The translations under genes were made by a program, and so were the position numbers. Source: Clostridiaceae bacterium (GTDB lineage: Bacteria > Bacillota > Clostridia > DUPQ01). From it: 43,667 bases of DNA. The stretch is taken from the NCBI GenBank assembly GCA_012729955.1, contig JAAYBX010000019.1:1-43667 (forward strand), in the 5' to 3' direction. The notes under the pieces are model-generated. The model searched no databases and was not told the DNA's origin. It saw only the letters and a list, made by a program, of their open reading frames with translations. Every line of letters begins with the position of its first letter. The stretch's first letter is position 1. This document shows, in pieces, positions 41,065 to 43,667 of the stretch.

Positions 41065-41733
41065 ATGGAAACTCTTGATTTATATGCTCTATCTCAAAAA
41101 GTAAAGCTTTTTGATGGGATCTCTTCTGACTGTTTAAACAGCATGCTTAACTGTTTAGGCGCGAAGACGGTGTGGTACAAGCGTAATGAGATTATACTTA
41201 TGGCTGATGACAGTATAGAAAGTTTAGGGCTGGTTCTTGAAGGGTCTGTGCTGATTTCATCTGAAGATTTCATGGGAGTAAGATCCATTATGGCTGTAGT
41301 AGAAAAATATGATATTTTTGCTGAAGCTTTTGTATGTGCAAATATAACCAAATCTCCTTTTACAATAGCTGCAGCAGATAACTGCAGAATAATGTGGCTT
41401 AAATTCCCAAGAATAATACAGACATGCAACAAAGCATGCCAGTTTCATTCAAAGCTTATTGAAAACATGATGAATCTTCTTGCTTTTAAGAATCTGCAGA
41501 TGCACCAGAAATTAAATATTCTGTCAAAAAGAAATCTCAGGGAAAAAATACTTGCATATCTGCAAATAAACGCTTCGAAGACAAAATCGAAAACTTTTGA
41601 GATCCCACTTTCGAGAAATGAGCTTGCAGATTATCTTAATGCTGACAGAGCTGCACTTTCTCGCGAACTTGGAAGAATGAAAGATGAAGGCGTAATAGAC
41701 TTCAGTCTTAACAGTTTCAAAATCCTATACTGA
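41065..41733 (+). CDS. hcpR: Crp/Fnr-family regulator, HcpR-like
   Basis: 222 residues. The first ~120 form a cyclic-nucleotide-binding-like beta roll (KLFDGISSDCLNSML, WYKRNEIILMADDSIESLGLVLEGSVLISSED), then the long dimer helix, and a C-terminal HTH_Crp domain: LREKILAYLQINASKTKSKTFEIPLSRNELADYLNADRAALSRELGRMKDEGVI. It lacks the Arg/Ser cAMP signature and the N-terminal Fnr cysteine cluster, as in HcpR. HcpR senses nitric oxide through haem in studied members and activates hcp. The gene is divergent from the hcp operon with a shared palindrome between them; the name rests on context. Confidence 0.85.
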   Translation: METLDLYALSQKVKLFDGISSDCLNSMLNCLGAKTVWYKRNEIILMADDSIESLGLVLEGSVLISSEDFMGVRSIMAVVEKYDIFAEAFVCANITKSPFTIAAADNCRIMWLKFPRIIQTCNKACQFHSKLIENMMNLLAFKNLQMHQKLNILSKRNLREKILAYLQINASKTKSKTFEIPLSRNELADYLNADRAALSRELGRMKDEGVIDFSLNSFKILY

Positions 41734-41741
41734 GTTATCAG

Positions 41742-42560
41742 TTATTTCAGATTAGTTATTTTCCCTGCAGGCACCATTACAGGTTCTCTGTCTATGTCCA
41801 GCCAGACATCGGTGCAGCTGGGGTTATATACCATTGAATCATCAGCACTGAACTTCAGGTTCTTAACTGCATCTGAATAATCTTTTATCTGGATGTTTGT
41901 TGCATACCATATATCATCTCTCCCGCTTATGCGTTTGCAGAACTCTTCAATTACATGCCATTTGTCACCGAATCTGGAAAACTCATAACTGTGTCCCCAT
42001 ACATAGAAAAGAGGCATTTCCATATTCCATCTAGAACTGTCAAAGTAAGATATCAGATCGAGAGCATCGTTGTGATGGCATGTCGGATGCCAAGTCAGAA
42101 AATCATCAGGCATATAGAAAGATTTATGGCTTTTGGTAGTTCTGGAATATTCCATATCCAGATACCTCAAGTGATTTATGACATCATCATTATAATAACC
42201 ATATGGGTAGGACATGCCTCTTACTGGGTAACCGGCTATATCTTCCAAAGCTTTTTTATCATCCATCACTTCATGTATAAATCTGTTGTTATTTACAGCT
42301 CTTAGATCACAGTGATTAACCGTATGTACTGAAATTTCATGCCCTTCATAGAGTTTTTTTGCATCAGCCATCTTAATTTTCTCTGGTTGTGCAGGATAAT
42401 CGTCTCTGTCAAGATATCTGGAATTAAGATGAAATGTCCCTTTTATTCCATACTTATTAAATAATTCTACAAGCCTGTAATCTTCAAACGGCCCATCATC
42501 ATAACTCATTGTCAGAGCTTTCGGTTTTTTACCTGTAAAGTATTTTGCGGATATTAACAT
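41742..42560 (-). CDS. Polysaccharide deacetylase (NodB-type)
   Basis: 272 residues from ATG 42560 (agagg five bases upstream; a GTG two codons earlier overlaps this site). The NodB domain has TMSYDDGPFED with D21-D22, the metal-binding H79-x3-H83 (SVHTVNH), and SYPYGYYND. It removes N- or O-acetyl groups from sugar chains. No signal peptide or membrane anchor is visible, unlike cell-wall deacetylases, so the substrate may be intracellular, an oligosaccharide or a small amidated compound. Convergent with the Crp/Fnr-type gene with 8 bases between. Confidence 0.9.
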   Translation of the reverse strand: MLISAKYFTGKKPKALTMSYDDGPFEDYRLVELFNKYGIKGTFHLNSRYLDRDDYPAQPEKIKMADAKKLYEGHEISVHTVNHCDLRAVNNNRFIHEVMDDKKALEDIAGYPVRGMSYPYGYYNDDVINHLRYLDMEYSRTTKSHKSFYMPDDFLTWHPTCHHNDALDLISYFDSSRWNMEMPLFYVWGHSYEFSRFGDKWHVIEEFCKRISGRDDIWYATNIQIKDYSDAVKNLKFSADDSMVYNPSCTDVWLDIDREPVMVPAGKITNLK

Positions 42561-42654
42561 AAGCACCTCTTTTTATAATCATATTATACATCCAAAAAAC
42601 AGTTTATGGGATATAATAAAGGAAACCGGATTTGAGGAAACAGGGAATATAAAA

Positions 42655-43146
42655 ATGAAATACCATGTAAGAAAAGCTCAGATAAAAGATATTGAAGATA
42701 TTATCCGTTTATTAAAGCAGATAGCTCAGCTGCATCATGAGAAAAGACCTGAAATTTTCAAAGACAGCGCGAGCAAATATACGCAAGAGCTGATGCATTT
42801 CAAAGTTAAGAAAACTGATGAGTATATAGCTGTTGCAGTTGATGAAAAAGACAAAGTCGCAGGTTACATATTCTGCATGTTTGAAACAAAGAAAGATCAT
42901 CTTGTACTGCAGGACAGAAAGATACTATATATTGATGACTTCTGTGTAGATGAGGATAAAAGAGGGTCTGGTATCGGTTCACTTCTGCTTGATCATGTTC
43001 AGACATATGCAAAAAAAGATAATTATGACGCAATTGAGCTTAATGTGTGGGAGTTTAATGAAAATGCATTAAATTTCTATATAAACCATGGATTTTCCAC
43101 TAAATACAGACGATTGGAACTTATAGCAGATGATAAGGAAATTTAA
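42655..43146 (+). CDS. GNAT N-acetyltransferase
   Basis: 163 residues, one GNAT domain: YHVRKAQIKDIEDIIRLLKQIAQLHHEKRPEIF at the start, YIDDFCVDEDKRGSGIGSLLLDHVQTYAKK with the R-G-S-G-I-G acetyl-CoA loop, and AIELNVWEFNENALNFYINHGF. The substrate is unknown. A nitrilase-family gene starts 13 bases after it, so the two are probably in one operon. Confidence 0.88.
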   Translation: MKYHVRKAQIKDIEDIIRLLKQIAQLHHEKRPEIFKDSASKYTQELMHFKVKKTDEYIAVAVDEKDKVAGYIFCMFETKKDHLVLQDRKILYIDDFCVDEDKRGSGIGSLLLDHVQTYAKKDNYDAIELNVWEFNENALNFYINHGFSTKYRRLELIADDKEI

Positions 43147-43158
43147 GAGAGACCAACT

Positions 43159-43667
43159 ATGAAAATATACATTGTACAACCAGCATATCCAAAGAAAGAG
43201 GCTGATAAAAAAAGCGTTATCGATTTTTTTACACAGTCACTTGATTCAATACCGGATGATGCCGACCTTATACTCCTACCGGAATTTGCTAATATTCCAG
43301 GAGCAGCAAACTATGAAGATATGATTGCAGATTATAACCTCAATACCGATATTCTTGTAAGTAAAGTAATTTCTACTGCAAAAAGGACAAACAGCCTTGT
43401 TGCTGTAAATACTGCATATAAAACTGATACCGGCTTTAGAAACAGCACGCTTCTATATGACAGTAGCGGAACTCTTGTATACAGATATGATAAACAGCAC
43501 CTTACATATGCAGAAAAAGAGATATTCAAGCTGGATTATTCATACAGATACAGAAAAGATATCCCCTGCTTTATTGATATTAACGGATTAAGGTTGGCAT
43601 TTATGACCTGTTATGATACATACTTTTTAGAGTATATTGAGTATATACGCTCTAAAAAACCCGATAT
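43159..43667 (+). CDS. Nitrilase-family carbon-nitrogen hydrolase, 3' truncated
   Basis: The frame runs from ATG 43159 to the window edge (169 full codons). Opening MKIYIVQPAYPKK and the Glu-Lys-Cys triad of the nitrilase superfamily are visible: E42 in LILLPEF, K112 in RYDKQHLTYAEKEIF and C151 in LAFMTCYDTYF. Members hydrolyse nitriles, amides or carbamoyl groups. The aromatic-rich LEYIEY after the cysteine does not match NitFhit, omega-amidase or N-carbamoylputrescine amidase clearly, so the substrate is open. The shine site (agagag) is modest. Follows a GNAT gene in probable operon. Confidence 0.88.
   Translation, partial: MKIYIVQPAYPKKEADKKSVIDFFTQSLDSIPDDADLILLPEFANIPGAANYEDMIADYNLNTDILVSKVISTAKRTNSLVAVNTAYKTDTGFRNSTLLYDSSGTLVYRYDKQHLTYAEKEIFKLDYSYRYRKDIPCFIDINGLRLAFMTCYDTYFLEYIEYIRSKKPD

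Noticed and set aside
1-43667. tRNA, rRNA, CRISPR array, insertion sequence or prophage
   Set aside because: Reading all intergenic stretches showed no cloverleaf with a GTTCRANYC arm, no regular spaced repeats, no transposase or integrase and no phage structural genes.

Overview
The window is AT-rich, densely coding bacterial DNA with strong Shine-Dalgarno sites (aaggagg, gaggtg), sigma-A type promoters (TTGACA/TATAAT variants) and UGA used as stop. The gene content is that of an anaerobic, Gram-positive low-GC Firmicute (Clostridia-like): Hcp with ferredoxins, a flavodiiron protein, a rubrerythrin-type protein, OhrR, Rrf2, AbrB and the DUF2975/YozG-type pair. No rRNA, tRNA, CRISPR array, insertion sequence or prophage module was seen. 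Apart from the two truncated genes at the edges, it reads as ordinary chromosome built of many short operons. No gene-free stretch exceeds about 220 bases.

Layout. 1-7.5 kb: small accessory-type genes (AlbA_2/ATPase regulator fragment, GNAT, Fic, Nudix, an unknown protein, a DUF1801 protein, a lipoprotein on the other strand, then a radical SAM gene coupled to a double-GNAT gene). 7.6-12.1 kb: HerA-type ATPase, DJ-1/PfpI protein, DUF2975 membrane protein with its small HTH regulator, and a 72-residue leader-like protein. 12.2-17 kb: P-loop kinase and ChrA transporter, OhrR with glutathione peroxidase, a membrane protein with an Lcl/DUF1566 domain, and a ZIP metal transporter closed by a clear terminator. 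17-21 kb: HTH protein with alpha/beta hydrolase, AbrB-type regulator with an ABC exporter, and two small proteins. 21-25.6 kb: GH95-like glycosidase divergent from purC-mscL-corA. 25.6-30.5 kb: a ribbon-helix-helix protein in an operon with clpB, divergent from a UV-damage endonuclease that carries a C-terminal DUF1722 domain. 30.5-36.9 kb: URO-D family protein; rubrerythrin-like, flavodiiron, MsrAB and diguanylate cyclase genes in one tight run; a small membrane protein behind a G9 tract; an Rrf2 regulator; NagB. 37-41.7 kb: CDF transporter, and the hcp operon (hcp, ferredoxin, dicluster ferredoxin) divergent from a Crp/Fnr-type regulator. 41.7 kb to end: polysaccharide deacetylase, GNAT and a truncated nitrilase-family gene.

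The dominant theme is oxygen, peroxide, nitric oxide and damage defence (Gpx/OhrR, flavodiiron, rubrerythrin, MsrAB, Hcp, UvsE, ClpB), with several regulators sitting next to what look like their own operators. The observations I would follow first are: (1) an RHH-type protein in an operon with clpB, with a perfect 22-bp palindrome abutting the operon's -35 box; (2) a UvsE-DUF1722 fusion, linking an unexplained domain to UV repair; (3) one 16-bp palindrome placed at -41.5 for the hcp operon and over the -35 of the divergent regulator; (4) operator-like repeats at the promoters of OhrR/Gpx, AbrB/ABC and Rrf2.
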